From CAG-411 sp963643465 (GTDB lineage: Bacteria; Bacillota; Clostridia; Lachnospirales; Lachnospiraceae): 64,000 bases of DNA. A program made the position numbers and the translations under genes. The notes under the pieces are model-generated. The model made no database searches and was not told the origin of the DNA. It saw only the letters and a program-made list of their open reading frames with translations. Below, piece by piece: positions 1-8,949 of this stretch (the stretch's first letter is position 1; each line of letters opens with the position of its first letter). The stretch is from assembly GCA_963643465.1 (NCBI GenBank), contig CAVIJT010000007.1:110461-174460 (forward strand). The letters are read 5' to 3'.

Positions 1-1
1 T

Positions 2-490
2 GGCTTAGCCATTACTTTCTCAGAACACGCCGAACACAATATTAAAGATATGATTGGACATATTCGTTCTGCATTAGAAGACATAAACTCAGAAGAACTT
101 GATCATATGATTACTCCAGTATGCGAAGAACAGGAGTTAAAAGCAGAACACAAAAAAGAGAAATCAACTTCTAAATCAAAGAAAAAGAAACAATTTTTCC
201 GCGTTTATCGTTTTGAAACTATGAATGCAGTAGAGGCTTTTTGTAAAACCATCTCAAAAGAATTTACAGTAAAAAGTCAATTATATAAGGATGAAACAGA
301 GGGCCACTATTATTTAACAGTTGAAAAAGGCAGATTATCTATTAAAAATTTAGAAAATATTTGTCTACGGGCACCAGAATTTGCAACTCTGGTTTCTAAG
401 CAAGAAAGTTACACTGTCTATTGCAAAGAACATTTCCGTTGCCTTATTAAAAAAGGTGCAGTGAAGGTAATGAGAAAATTGGCTATATAA
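2..490 (+). CDS. mecA: MecA-family adaptor protein (5' end outside window)
   Basis: The reading frame is open from the first bases of the window, so only the C-terminal part (about 162 residues) is present. It has an acidic, lysine-rich linker followed by the MecA C-terminal fold: a hydrophobic strand-helix start (RVYRFETM), an SQLYKDE...YYLTVE hairpin, and a final segment with a conserved-looking EHF...AVKVMRKL ending. In Bacillus, MecA delivers substrates such as ComK to ClpC, and this domain is the ClpC-binding part. That role is family knowledge and is not shown here. An internal ATG at 50 lies inside the conserved stretch and is unlikely to be the true start. The next gene begins 32 bases downstream. 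Confidence 0.75.
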   Translation, partial: GLAITFSEHAEHNIKDMIGHIRSALEDINSEELDHMITPVCEEQELKAEHKKEKSTSKSKKKKQFFRVYRFETMNAVEAFCKTISKEFTVKSQLYKDETEGHYYLTVEKGRLSIKNLENICLRAPEFATLVSKQESYTVYCKEHFRCLIKKGAVKVMRKLAI

Positions 491-522
491 AGGCGAATAG
501 ACAACGAAGAGAGGGGAATAGG

Positions 523-3500
523 TTGGATTCACAAAAAGAAAAAAAGGTTCCAGAAACAGGGCAGGATAATTTGGGCGAAATATCTGAGCTTTTAGAACCT
601 CCAAAACGAGTGCAGGAAGCACTAGAACTATCAGATTTTATACAAGAAGTGAAAAAAAATGATGGAGATCTTGAGAATATACAATTTATGGAACAAACCG
701 AACCGAATGAAGAACATGAGGACATACTACATTCTGAAGATGCTCCACAAATTATAACTACAGAAGTTTCTGCACAAGAAACGGAAGAGCAATCCACAGT
801 ACAACAAACTCCTGCAATGGAGCTAGAACCAGAACATATGGATGCCAGAGAAGACATTCTTCCAAAAAAAGAGTCTTCTGTGGCTTTTTTGCGTGTCAAA
901 AAATGGAGCATCCACATAGTTTCTGCAATCTGGAACATAATTCGTTGTATACTGACAGGATTCTATCGCACACTGAAATTTTTTGTATACTTTGTCACTG
1001 TGTTGATTATTGTATGTATTGTTACAGGTGGCATACTTTTTGCTCGCTACCATTCTTTATATACAAGCATCCGACAAACGGAATATGATCGTATAGCCAA
1101 CTTATCCGAAGAAACCTTCTCTAACTTAAACAACACCAGAATCTATGACGATAAGAATCGCTTAATTGCAGAAATCACCTCTGCGGATTACGAATACGTG
1201 GAAATCAATCATGTTTCCAGATATATTCAAGAAGGCTATATTGCCGTAGAAGATAAGAATTTTAAAGAACATATAGGAATAGACCCTACAGCCATTGCAA
1301 GGGCTGGTGTAGCGTTAGTAAAGAACAACGGTGAGATTACTCAGGGTGGTAGTACCATTACACAGCAAGTTGTAAAAAATACACTTCTTACTTCTGAAAA
1401 AACTTATGTACGAAAATGTGCCGAACTTCTCTTAGCAATTGATATGGAGAAAAAATTTACAAAAGCACAAATTATGGAATTTTACGTCAATTCAAACTTT
1501 TATGGAAACCAATGCTACGGTGTTGAGGCAGCATGCCAATATTACTTTGGAAAATCTGCTGCAGATGTAAATATCTCTGAAGCAGCTATGATTGTAGGAA
1601 TGTCTAACAGTCCAAGCAAATACAATCCCGTTGCTAATTATGATTTAGCCCTTGAAAAAAGAGATTCTGTTCTAAAAAAAATGTATAAAAACGGTGTCAT
1701 TTCCCAATCAGAAATGGAAGAGGCAATGGCTGACCGTTTACTTGTGGTAGAAAAAAGAACAGAAACATTAAACGAAAGTTATCAGGTAAGTTATGCTATT
1801 TACAGTGCTGTCATCACATTGATGGAACAAAATGGATTTGAATTCCAATACACTTTTGAAACCAAAGAGGAGTATGAAAATTATAAAGAAAAATATTCTG
1901 AGACTTACAGTGAACTGTCAGAATATGTTCGCAGTGGTGGATTTGATATATATACCTCGCTTAACCAAAAGCAACAAAAGAAATTACAAAAATCGGTAGA
2001 CACTGTTCTAAGCGGCTTTACAGAGAAACAATCTGATAATCGCTATGCCGTACAAGGCGCAGCCGTATGTGTAGATAATGAAACCGGGTATGTAACTGCA
2101 ATTGTAGGTGGACGAGGAAAAAAAGATCAATATAATCGAGCTTATCTAGCTCAACGCCAACCAGGAAGTACCATAAAGCCATTACTGGATTATGCACCAG
2201 CATTTGAAACCGGTGAATATTATCCTTCTAAAATTATGAACGACCACGCAATTACCAACGGTCCGAAAAATTCTGGAGGTTCCTATCGTGGAAAGGTTAG
2301 TATGCGAGAAGCCATTGCAAGATCTATCAATACCATTGCCTATCAAACATTACAGGGAATCGGTGTAGATACTGGATTATCTTATTTAGATAATCTGCGA
2401 TTTTCTTCTTTAAGCTATATAGATAACGATAATCTTGTCATTTCTATTGGCGGATTCACCAATGGAGTTCGAGTGGTAGACATGGCAAAAGGATATAGTA
2501 CACTTGCATCTGGCGGAACTTATATTGAGAGAAGTTGCATTCGAAAAATTACACAGCAAGGAGAAGGAGCTGTATATACCGATACCAAAACTTCTCATCA
2601 AGTATACTTACAAGATACTGCATGGTTAATGACTGATTGCTTAAAAGGAACCATGGAACTTCCTTATGGAACTGGATATAGCTGTAAACTGGATAATCAA
2701 ATCTGTGCAGGAAAAACAGGTACAACCAATGACAGCAAAGATGGTTGGTTTTGTGGTTATACTACACGATACACCACCGCTGTATGGGTCGGTAGAGACG
2801 ATAACAAATCCATAACTGGAATGTACGGTGCTACTTATGCAGGAAAAATTTGGCAAAGTTATATGAATACCATTCATGAGGGACTTGAAAAAGAAGATTT
2901 TATCAAACCAGAAACGGTAAAGAAAAAATCCATCGATTCTGACGGTGTTCCTACAGATGCAAACACAGGCAAAAAAGATTATTTCTCTTTATATGCAGAA
3001 AATAAGCGTTCCCTTTTGCAACAGGCAAAAGAAGAAGCTGCTGCACAAAAAAAAGCAGAGAAGAAAGTCAGTGCCTTTGAAAAATTTCAAATTGAAAAAG
3101 TGGAAGATTGCTACTTAGTGAAAGATAAATACAAATCTGCTTTACAGGCAGTAGCTGCAATAGAAAATACAGATATTCGCATCAACTTTAGCACTAGAAT
3201 AGCCAATAAATATTCAACTTTGCAAAAGGAATTAGAGAATTGGAAAGATATTATGGCAGCTTATGAGATTGAACAAGCCAGAAAAGAGGAAGAAGCTAAA
3301 GAAAAAGCGGCAAAAGAGGCTGCGGCTGCGGCAAAAGAACAAGAAAAAAATCTAGCAATTTCCCGTTTTCGAAACGCATTGAAAGTGGTAGAAGAAACTA
3401 CAGATGTAGTAACTGATTATACCTATACTATGCTGGAACTTGCCTCTAAATACTTGTCCGAATGTGCAGAATATAGCGAGTATGACACCTTATTAAAAGA

Positions 3501-3666
3501 ATATAACACTCAAAAAGAGCGAATCGCTGCACTGGCAGCTCAAAATGCTGCCGATGAACAAGCGCAACAATCTGCTGAAAATGCAGCAGCTCAGGCCAGA
3601 GAAGCCCGTATTCAAAAAGACCGGGAGCGAGTTGCTGCAGAGCAACAAGAAAAATCTGGAAACTAG
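523..3666 (+). CDS. Class A penicillin-binding protein (glycosyltransferase/transpeptidase), unusually long
   Basis: Bifunctional peptidoglycan synthase of 1047 residues. The TTG start at 523 follows a GAGGGG Shine-Dalgarno. Order of parts: an acidic cytoplasmic N-terminus of about 145 residues; one membrane helix at about 153-174; a GT51 glycosyltransferase with EDKNF at 243-247 (catalytic Glu243) and GGSTITQQ from 275; and a transpeptidase with the STIK tetrad (Ser549, Lys552), the SIN motif (Ser601, Asn603) and KTG at 731-733. All catalytic motifs are intact. From about residue 830 to the end there is an Ala/Glu/Lys-rich region predicted to be coiled coil. Class A PBPs are usually 650-900 residues, so both the N-terminal acidic arm and the C-terminal tail are extra. 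Confidence 0.93.
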   Translation: MDSQKEKKVPETGQDNLGEISELLEPPKRVQEALELSDFIQEVKKNDGDLENIQFMEQTEPNEEHEDILHSEDAPQIITTEVSAQETEEQSTVQQTPAMELEPEHMDAREDILPKKESSVAFLRVKKWSIHIVSAIWNIIRCILTGFYRTLKFFVYFVTVLIIVCIVTGGILFARYHSLYTSIRQTEYDRIANLSEETFSNLNNTRIYDDKNRLIAEITSADYEYVEINHVSRYIQEGYIAVEDKNFKEHIGIDPTAIARAGVALVKNNGEITQGGSTITQQVVKNTLLTSEKTYVRKCAELLLAIDMEKKFTKAQIMEFYVNSNFYGNQCYGVEAACQYYFGKSAADVNISEAAMIVGMSNSPSKYNPVANYDLALEKRDSVLKKMYKNGVISQSEMEEAMADRLLVVEKRTETLNESYQVSYAIYSAVITLMEQNGFEFQYTFETKEEYENYKEKYSETYSELSEYVRSGGFDIYTSLNQKQQKKLQKSVDTVLSGFTEKQSDNRYAVQGAAVCVDNETGYVTAIVGGRGKKDQYNRAYLAQRQPGSTIKPLLDYAPAFETGEYYPSKIMNDHAITNGPKNSGGSYRGKVSMREAIARSINTIAYQTLQGIGVDTGLSYLDNLRFSSLSYIDNDNLVISIGGFTNGVRVVDMAKGYSTLASGGTYIERSCIRKITQQGEGAVYTDTKTSHQVYLQDTAWLMTDCLKGTMELPYGTGYSCKLDNQICAGKTGTTNDSKDGWFCGYTTRYTTAVWVGRDDNKSITGMYGATYAGKIWQSYMNTIHEGLEKEDFIKPETVKKKSIDSDGVPTDANTGKKDYFSLYAENKRSLLQQAKEEAAAQKKAEKKVSAFEKFQIEKVEDCYLVKDKYKSALQAVAAIENTDIRINFSTRIANKYSTLQKELENWKDIMAAYEIEQARKEEEAKEKAAKEAAAAAKEQEKNLAISRFRNALKVVEETTDVVTDYTYTMLELASKYLSECAEYSEYDTLLKEYNTQKERIAALAAQNAADEQAQQSAENAAAQAREARIQKDRERVAAEQQEKSGN

Positions 3667-3708
3667 CATTTTAAGTTTCTAAAATTATAAGAAATACGGG
3701 GGACTGTT

Positions 3709-4326
3709 ATGACAATATTTATTTTGTTAGGAATTGGATTCATTTTTTTAATTCTTACCAGTATTATCATTGCAATAGATAACAAAAAGCGAAAATGGAA
3801 TAAAAAAATGCTTCCATTCCGTTGGCGTGTGTTAGGCATTGTATTTACTATTATTTCCATTACATGTTTTGCATTATTTGTAAAATATGTAACAAATTTT
3901 GAAGGAAATGAATATGGAGATCGAAAAATACTATTGCGAACTACAATGACTTTATCAGACATTACCTTGCCAAGAGAGGATGCCAAATTAGAAAAGACTT
4001 TAGCGCAAACTTATGAAGAAATTATTCCGGAAATAGAAACTGGTAAGTCAAATACCACATTAAAATATGTGGATGCTCTTTTGTCCAAAAAACAAATTTC
4101 ACTTTCTCAGATTCATGAAGTGAAATATAGCAGCGATTTAACCAAAAACCAAGTGCAGATTGTAGAATATTTAGTAGTCTGTAAATCTGGTCATTTTACC
4201 AAACCGGAAATCTATTACTATATTATCTTTGGAGAAGAGTTACAAAATGAACTCACATCAAAGACAAAGGATAAAACCAAAGAAACGAAAAACAGCTCCC
4301 AAACAGCAAAATCGCAAACAGAGTAA
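3709..4326 (+). CDS. Membrane protein of unknown function
   Basis: A 205-residue protein that I do not recognise. It starts at ATG 3709 behind GGGGGA. Two hydrophobic helices (about residues 4-24 and 42-62) are separated by a short, strongly basic loop (KKRKWNKK), followed by an extracytoplasmic or cytoplasmic soluble region and a Lys/Thr-rich tail. It sits 42 bases after the penicillin-binding protein gene and just before a D,D-carboxypeptidase gene, so a cell-envelope role is plausible by position only. No catalytic motif is visible. Confidence 0.7.
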   Translation: MTIFILLGIGFIFLILTSIIIAIDNKKRKWNKKMLPFRWRVLGIVFTIISITCFALFVKYVTNFEGNEYGDRKILLRTTMTLSDITLPREDAKLEKTLAQTYEEIIPEIETGKSNTTLKYVDALLSKKQISLSQIHEVKYSSDLTKNQVQIVEYLVVCKSGHFTKPEIYYYIIFGEELQNELTSKTKDKTKETKNSSQTAKSQTE

Positions 4327-4378
4327 CATAATTTTGTAATTCACTGTATATATTAAAAAAAAATAGTAAAGTGTATAT

Positions 4379-5629
4379 ATGAAGACAAAAAGAAAATATT
4401 TGATTGCATTATCCTCGTCCCTTTTTGTATGTTCGGTTTTGGTATTTCAATTGTATACCATGCCCAATCTACAAGCCATTGCAAGAGTGTCAAACGCCCA
4501 GTCAGATACAGGGAAAGTACAGGCAACTGTTCTATATGAAAAACAGCAAGAGGCGGCCGAAACAAAAAATTTGCAGTTATATGCCCGCTCCGCAGCATTA
4601 ATGGATGCTTCCAGTGGTCGTATTCTCTATACGAAAAATGGAGACAAGAAATTGCCTATGGCAAGCACCACAAAAATAATGACTTGTATCATTGTACTGG
4701 AAAATAGCAAAGGAGATGAGGTAGTAACTGTATCAAGCAACGCTGCCAAGCAACCAGATGTACAACTAAACGCCAATTCAGGTGAGCAATATTATGTAAA
4801 AGATTTGCTCTATGCTTTAATGCTGGAAAGTTACAACGATGTGGCAGTCGCCTTAGCTGAACATGTAGGCGGAAGTGTAGAGGGATTTGCTGCACTTATG
4901 AACGAAAAAGCAAAACAATTAGGTTGTCAACAGACAAACTTTGTTACTCCTAACGGCTTAGACGCCGCTGAGCATTACACAACAGCAGAAGATTTGTGTA
5001 AAATAGCTGCTTATGCTATTCAAAACAGTTCTTTTTTAGAAATTACCAATACTCTAAATTATAGTTTTAACGAATTAACCACCAATAAAGCATTTCAAGT
5101 CAGTAACAAAGATGCTTTTCTCTCTATGTATCAAGGAGCATTTGGAATAAAAACAGGTTTTACAGGAAATGCAGGTTATTGTTTTGTAGGTGCTGCAAAT
5201 CAAAACGATAACATACTCATTTCTGCAGTTCTTGGAAGTGGATGGCCACCAAACAAAACTTATAAATGGTCTGATACCACAACACTTATGGATTATGGAT
5301 TCCAAAATTTTTCCAAACAAAAATTTTTCGGTGACAAACTTTCTCTCCCAGATGTGGAAGTAATCAATGGATATTCTTCTACCTTACCTTTAGAGTACAC
5401 AAATACCTCTTTGGAAATTTTGGCAGATGGAACAGAAGGCGCAGAAATCGTTGCCTTATGTCCATCCAGCTTAACTGCACCAGTCAAAAAGGGAACACAA
5501 ATAGGAAAGTTGAAATATTACATAAATGGCCAATGCTATGCAACAAGTCCTATCTGTGCAGCAGCATCCATTCCTCAAATTTCTATGTCCTACACCTTGA
5601 ATCACGTACTTACTGCCTTTTATATGTAA
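4379..5629 (+). CDS. D-alanyl-D-alanine carboxypeptidase (peptidase S11, DacF/PBP5 type)
   Basis: Trims the terminal D-alanine from peptidoglycan pentapeptides outside the membrane. The 416-residue protein begins with a basic, hydrophobic signal peptide or anchor (about residues 4-30). The three active-site motifs of the penicillin-binding fold are intact: STTK (Ser96, Lys99), SYN (Ser151, Asn153) and KTG (258-260). The C-terminal about 100 residues fit the beta-rich PBP5_C domain. The ATG at 4379 has only a weak AAAG ribosome site, but the signal peptide supports this start. It follows the large penicillin-binding protein and a small membrane protein on the same strand, making a cell-wall gene group. 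Confidence 0.92.
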   Translation: MKTKRKYLIALSSSLFVCSVLVFQLYTMPNLQAIARVSNAQSDTGKVQATVLYEKQQEAAETKNLQLYARSAALMDASSGRILYTKNGDKKLPMASTTKIMTCIIVLENSKGDEVVTVSSNAAKQPDVQLNANSGEQYYVKDLLYALMLESYNDVAVALAEHVGGSVEGFAALMNEKAKQLGCQQTNFVTPNGLDAAEHYTTAEDLCKIAAYAIQNSSFLEITNTLNYSFNELTTNKAFQVSNKDAFLSMYQGAFGIKTGFTGNAGYCFVGAANQNDNILISAVLGSGWPPNKTYKWSDTTTLMDYGFQNFSKQKFFGDKLSLPDVEVINGYSSTLPLEYTNTSLEILADGTEGAEIVALCPSSLTAPVKKGTQIGKLKYYINGQCYATSPICAAASIPQISMSYTLNHVLTAFYM

Positions 5630-5680
5630 GCCAAAAATATTGTTCCATGAAACTGTGAATGCAATTTTTCAAGGAATTTC

Positions 5681-5709
5681 TTGCAAGGCAAAAACAAAAT
5701 ATGTATAAT
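5681..5709 (+). promoter_or_regulatory. Sigma-A type promoter for the DUF1266-DUF2185 gene
   Basis: TTGCAA at 5681-5686 and a perfect TATAAT at 5704-5709 are separated by 17 bases. The gene start is 87 bases further on. The leader carries a small CCTGCAA/TTGCAGG hairpin at 5737-5754. Confidence 0.75.
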
Positions 5710-5795
5710 GGAACGTAGGGTACTGTACATAGCGTTCCTGCAATTTATTGCAGGCTTTGTAAATTCAGGGAAGGTGCCAGATAAGGAGAAGGAAC

Positions 5796-6854
5796 ATGAG
5801 CGAGATTATGAATGAAGTAATTAGAAGTATAAAAGTATTGCAGTCAAGATTTGAATTTGCTCAATTTGGTGAGAAAAAGCCATTAAACCGAGCAGATTTT
5901 AGTATTTGCCTGACCGCAGTACATTCTATTCTTTCAAAGACAAAACCTGTTGGTCTTGCACCTACAGATCATCCAGACATGGAAAAGTTAAAAGCACATT
6001 TGGAGCATAAAACCCGCGGTGGTCGTGACAAAGAATCTGTTGTAAATTATCTTGCAAAGGTTCGCCACTATGGTTGCGGAAGAAAATATTTTGATTTTTG
6101 GAGTAGTTGGAACAACAAGCCAACTGTTAAAATTGAAGAATTAAAAGAAGGAAATCGCAAACGTTTTGAAGAATTGATGAATTTCTCAAAACCATTTGAG
6201 GAAATTGTAGGAATCAAAGGTTTTATTGCATGGGATGTAGCAGAAAGTATTCAGATTGTAAGAGAGGCATACCTATGCGGTTATGTAGATGAGCGCCTTG
6301 CTGGAGAGATTATTGCAGATTTCAGCAATATGGCACTGCATACCTATCAGGATTGGACAGATTTTGCCTTGAGTTATGTATGTGGCGGATGTTACTTTAT
6401 GTATGAAAATACCGGAAAAGAAGAAGAAGTAAAGAAAATGTGTGATACCATTTTAGACGCAATAGAACAATTATTCTTCTCAGATAATAATGATATTTGG
6501 GCAAAATATGCTTGGTTTCAGCCAAAGAATTACTTTAATGGATTTAAACCAGAGAAAGATCTTGCAGATAAAAAACTAGGTTGTTATGTAACAGATCGCG
6601 TAAGTATGGAAGGTGCGCCTATCCAATATGCAGAACGCCAGTTGGCAAATCCAAGTTTTCCTGATTCTGGATGGAAATTCATGGCAGGAGATGAGACCAA
6701 TGAATATTTAAGCAATGCAAATAACATTGGCATTTTTACTTTAAATCACATGGCAAATTATGATGAAACACTTTTGCCAATTTTGGATGCTCCAGTAGGT
6801 AGTGTCTTTGTTCGAAATGAACAGGGTGATTTTGTATTAAGAGAAAATAAATAA
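5796..6854 (+). CDS. DUF1266-DUF2185 (Imm33-like) two-domain protein
   Basis: A 352-residue cytoplasmic protein starting at ATG 5796 behind AAGGAGAAGG. Residues about 100-235 resemble DUF1266, with a GFIAWDVAESIQIVREAY stretch and a W-x2-F helix pattern. Residues about 262-345 resemble DUF2185/Imm33 (GCYVTDRVSMEG..., DSGWKFMAGDETNEY, and a final PVGSVFVRN strand). Both families are common as immunity proteins in polymorphic-toxin loci, but no toxin gene is visible on either side. It has its own strong promoter and a terminator, so it is a single-gene unit. Function is unknown; an orphan immunity protein or a housekeeping relative are both possible. Confidence 0.72.
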   Translation: MSEIMNEVIRSIKVLQSRFEFAQFGEKKPLNRADFSICLTAVHSILSKTKPVGLAPTDHPDMEKLKAHLEHKTRGGRDKESVVNYLAKVRHYGCGRKYFDFWSSWNNKPTVKIEELKEGNRKRFEELMNFSKPFEEIVGIKGFIAWDVAESIQIVREAYLCGYVDERLAGEIIADFSNMALHTYQDWTDFALSYVCGGCYFMYENTGKEEEVKKMCDTILDAIEQLFFSDNNDIWAKYAWFQPKNYFNGFKPEKDLADKKLGCYVTDRVSMEGAPIQYAERQLANPSFPDSGWKFMAGDETNEYLSNANNIGIFTLNHMANYDETLLPILDAPVGSVFVRNEQGDFVLRENK

Positions 6855-6866
6855 AGTCTATAAAAA

Positions 6867-6912
6867 GCAAACCGAACCATTGTAACTTGCAGTATGGTTC
6901 GGTTTTTTCTTC
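6867..6912. terminator. Bidirectional terminator between convergent genes
   Basis: An 11-bp stem, AACCGAACCAT (6871-6881) with ATGGTTCGGTT (6895-6905), is followed by a T-run on the plus strand. On the minus strand the A-run at 6862-6867 gives a shorter U-run. Confidence 0.85.
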
Positions 6913-6922
6913 AAAAAATCAT

Positions 6923-8236
6923 TTATTTGCATTCATAAAAAGCTCGCAATAAATTCGATAACGATTGTACATCCATTACTCCACACATTTCCCGAGCAGA
7001 ATGCATAGCAAGAATAGGTACTCCTATATCTACCGTTTTCATTGGCAACCAGGAAGATGTAATCGTTCCTAATGTACCCCCTCCTGCAATATCAGAGCGA
7101 TTTACAAATTTTTGATATGGAATCTCATACTGTTGGCATATTTGTTGTATGACTCCAATTGCTTCTGTATCTGTGGCATATTTTTGATTGGCATTTATTT
7201 TTATAACTATTCCTTCATTCAAGAGAGTATAGTTGGTAATGTCATTCTTTTCTCCGTGATTTGGATGCAACGCATGTGCCACATCTGTAGAAATCATAAA
7301 ACTTTTATAAATACAATCCCAAAGTTGCTGTTCCGTAAAACCACAACCGATTGCAATTTTATGTAACAACATTTGGGTAATAGCAGAATCCGCTCCCTGT
7401 TTTGTACGACTACCAATTTCCTCATTATCATAAAATGCCAAAACTCCAATGTCCGTCTCATGAGCAGTAACATTGCAAAGTGCTTCCATACCTGCATATA
7501 CAGACGTCAAATTATCTAACCTTGGAGCAGAATAAAACTCTTTGTTCTTACCAAGTACACATCCTTCCTCACAATTATAGACATACAAGTCAAAATCTAA
7601 AATACTTGATTTTTCTATCCCCATTTGTTCTGCTAAATAAGAAACAAAATCTTCACCTTCATTCCCTGTTGATGATGACATAGAAAATAAAGGAAGCAAA
7701 TCTATTTGCTTATTCAATTCTATACCTGCATTCACATTGCGATTCATATGAATCGCAAGATTTGGTATAGATAAAAGAGGTTGTTTCCAATCCACCAAAC
7801 GACTTTCCGGTTCAAAAATAGTTTCACTTTTTAAAGTTACTTTACCAGCCAAAGAGAGCGGTCTATCAAGCCAAGTATTTAAAATTACGCCACCATAGGT
7901 TTCTACATTCAATTTCCAATAACCTTTTTCCTTTACATCTGGATTTGGCTTTACACGAAATCCCGGATGATCTGTATGGGATGCGGACATTCGAAACTTA
8001 GTTTGATTTGAAATTCGCTTTGGCATACAAAATGCAAATAGTGTAGTATCATATGGCTTCGTATAATATTTGCACCCTGGCTCTAGTTTCCACGAACTTC
8101 CAAACTCCAAAGGAAGAAATCCCTCTTTTTCAAACTTTTCTATTGCAGTAGCCACTACTTGATAAGGTGATGTGGCATTTTCAATAAATTCTAAAAAAGC
8201 TCGTTGCTCCTTTACTTGTATATACTCTTTTTTCAT
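6923..8236 (-). CDS. M18 family aminopeptidase
   Basis: A 437-residue zinc aminopeptidase of the M18 (aspartyl aminopeptidase) family, cytoplasmic, removing N-terminal residues from peptides. Metal-site and family motifs are visible: SASHTDHPGF near residue 85, GGVILNTWLDRPLS, APRLDNL, the YDNEEIGSRTKQGADS segment with the conserved acidic pair, TDVAHALHPNH, and a final MHSAREM motif. Length fits the family (about 430). The ATG at 8236 follows GAGGTTGC. The gene is transcribed toward the DUF1266 gene and shares a terminator with it. Confidence 0.92.
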   Translation of the reverse strand: MKKEYIQVKEQRAFLEFIENATSPYQVVATAIEKFEKEGFLPLEFGSSWKLEPGCKYYTKPYDTTLFAFCMPKRISNQTKFRMSASHTDHPGFRVKPNPDVKEKGYWKLNVETYGGVILNTWLDRPLSLAGKVTLKSETIFEPESRLVDWKQPLLSIPNLAIHMNRNVNAGIELNKQIDLLPLFSMSSSTGNEGEDFVSYLAEQMGIEKSSILDFDLYVYNCEEGCVLGKNKEFYSAPRLDNLTSVYAGMEALCNVTAHETDIGVLAFYDNEEIGSRTKQGADSAITQMLLHKIAIGCGFTEQQLWDCIYKSFMISTDVAHALHPNHGEKNDITNYTLLNEGIVIKINANQKYATDTEAIGVIQQICQQYEIPYQKFVNRSDIAGGGTLGTITSSWLPMKTVDIGVPILAMHSAREMCGVMDVQSLSNLLRAFYECK

Positions 8237-8416
8237 TGCAACCTCCTCATAATCTGATTTCTTTAGACATTTGTATAACGATTAGAGTATACAATATTTT
8301 GAAAAAAAAGGCATTAAAAAAATCTTGTATCTTCTATTGCTTTAACAGTAGAACATACAAAATCGAAACAGAACCAGATTTTGTAAGCAAACTTATTGTA
8401 CACTTACTTAGTCAAA

Positions 8417-8749
8417 TTAGAGTAAATCAATCATTTTTATAATTTTTTCTTTCTTTTCCATATCGCAATATTGCAATTTTTTCATGATTTTATCATCTAA
8501 TGACTTTTCTTTGTCCTTATCTATCTTATATGTATATTCTCCGCCAATAAAATAATCAATACTACATTGGAGTAAATTTGCGATTTTAATAAGGGCAGTA
8601 AGCGATGGATTTGCACGACCACATTCAATATTTGAAATATGACTGGCATTCACATCCAACTGATTTGCAATAAATTCTTGGGTGACTCCAACAAATTTTC
8701 TACGTTCCTTTATTTTAAGTCCAATTGTTTTGAAATCTAAATCAGTCAT
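8417..8749 (-). CDS. XRE-family helix-turn-helix regulator
   Basis: A 110-residue DNA-binding protein. Residues 8-68 form a clear HTH_3 domain (IKERRKFVGVTQEFIANQL, then VNASHISNIECGRANPSL, then LIKIANLLQCSIDYFIGG). A lysine-rich tail of about 40 residues follows with no recognised domain. The start ATG at 8749 follows AAAGGGGGG. It is divergent from the chemoreceptor gene at 8950, across a 200-base region, so it could regulate itself or that gene. No target is known. Confidence 0.85.
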   Translation of the reverse strand: MTDLDFKTIGLKIKERRKFVGVTQEFIANQLDVNASHISNIECGRANPSLTALIKIANLLQCSIDYFIGGEYTYKIDKDKEKSLDDKIMKKLQYCDMEKKEKIIKMIDLL

Positions 8750-8837
8750 GATAGTCCCCCCTTTCTAATATGTGTTAATTTTAAGGTACTATTCCTAATA
8801 GAATAAGGAGTTAAAACAAAGAAACATTAGTTATAAC

Positions 8838-8865
8838 TAAACTTATTATTTATTTATGTCGAAAT
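8838..8865 (+). promoter_or_regulatory. Possible sigma-D (FliA-type) motility promoter
   Basis: TAAA at 8838-8841, then 16 bases, then GTCGAAAT at 8858-8865. This matches six of eight positions of the GCCGATAT-type -10 element used by motility sigma factors. Its position before a chemoreceptor gene fits. The spacer is one base longer than usual. Confidence 0.35.
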
Positions 8866-8949
8866 AAAATAAGATAGAATCTACTATGAGAGGGGGATAG
8901 TAGACTGTGCATGTGAAATTATATACCAAAAGAAAAGGGGTCGATATTT

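Noticed and set aside
483..938. Minus-strand Ser/Cys-rich open frame opposite the PBP N-terminus
   Set aside because: Antisense of an acidic Glu/Thr-rich coding region; no ribosome site or known motif.
8236..8442. Plus-strand open frame of 68 codons between the aminopeptidase and XRE genes
   Set aside because: No ribosome site, low-complexity translation, overlaps the end of the XRE gene and the start of the aminopeptidase gene.
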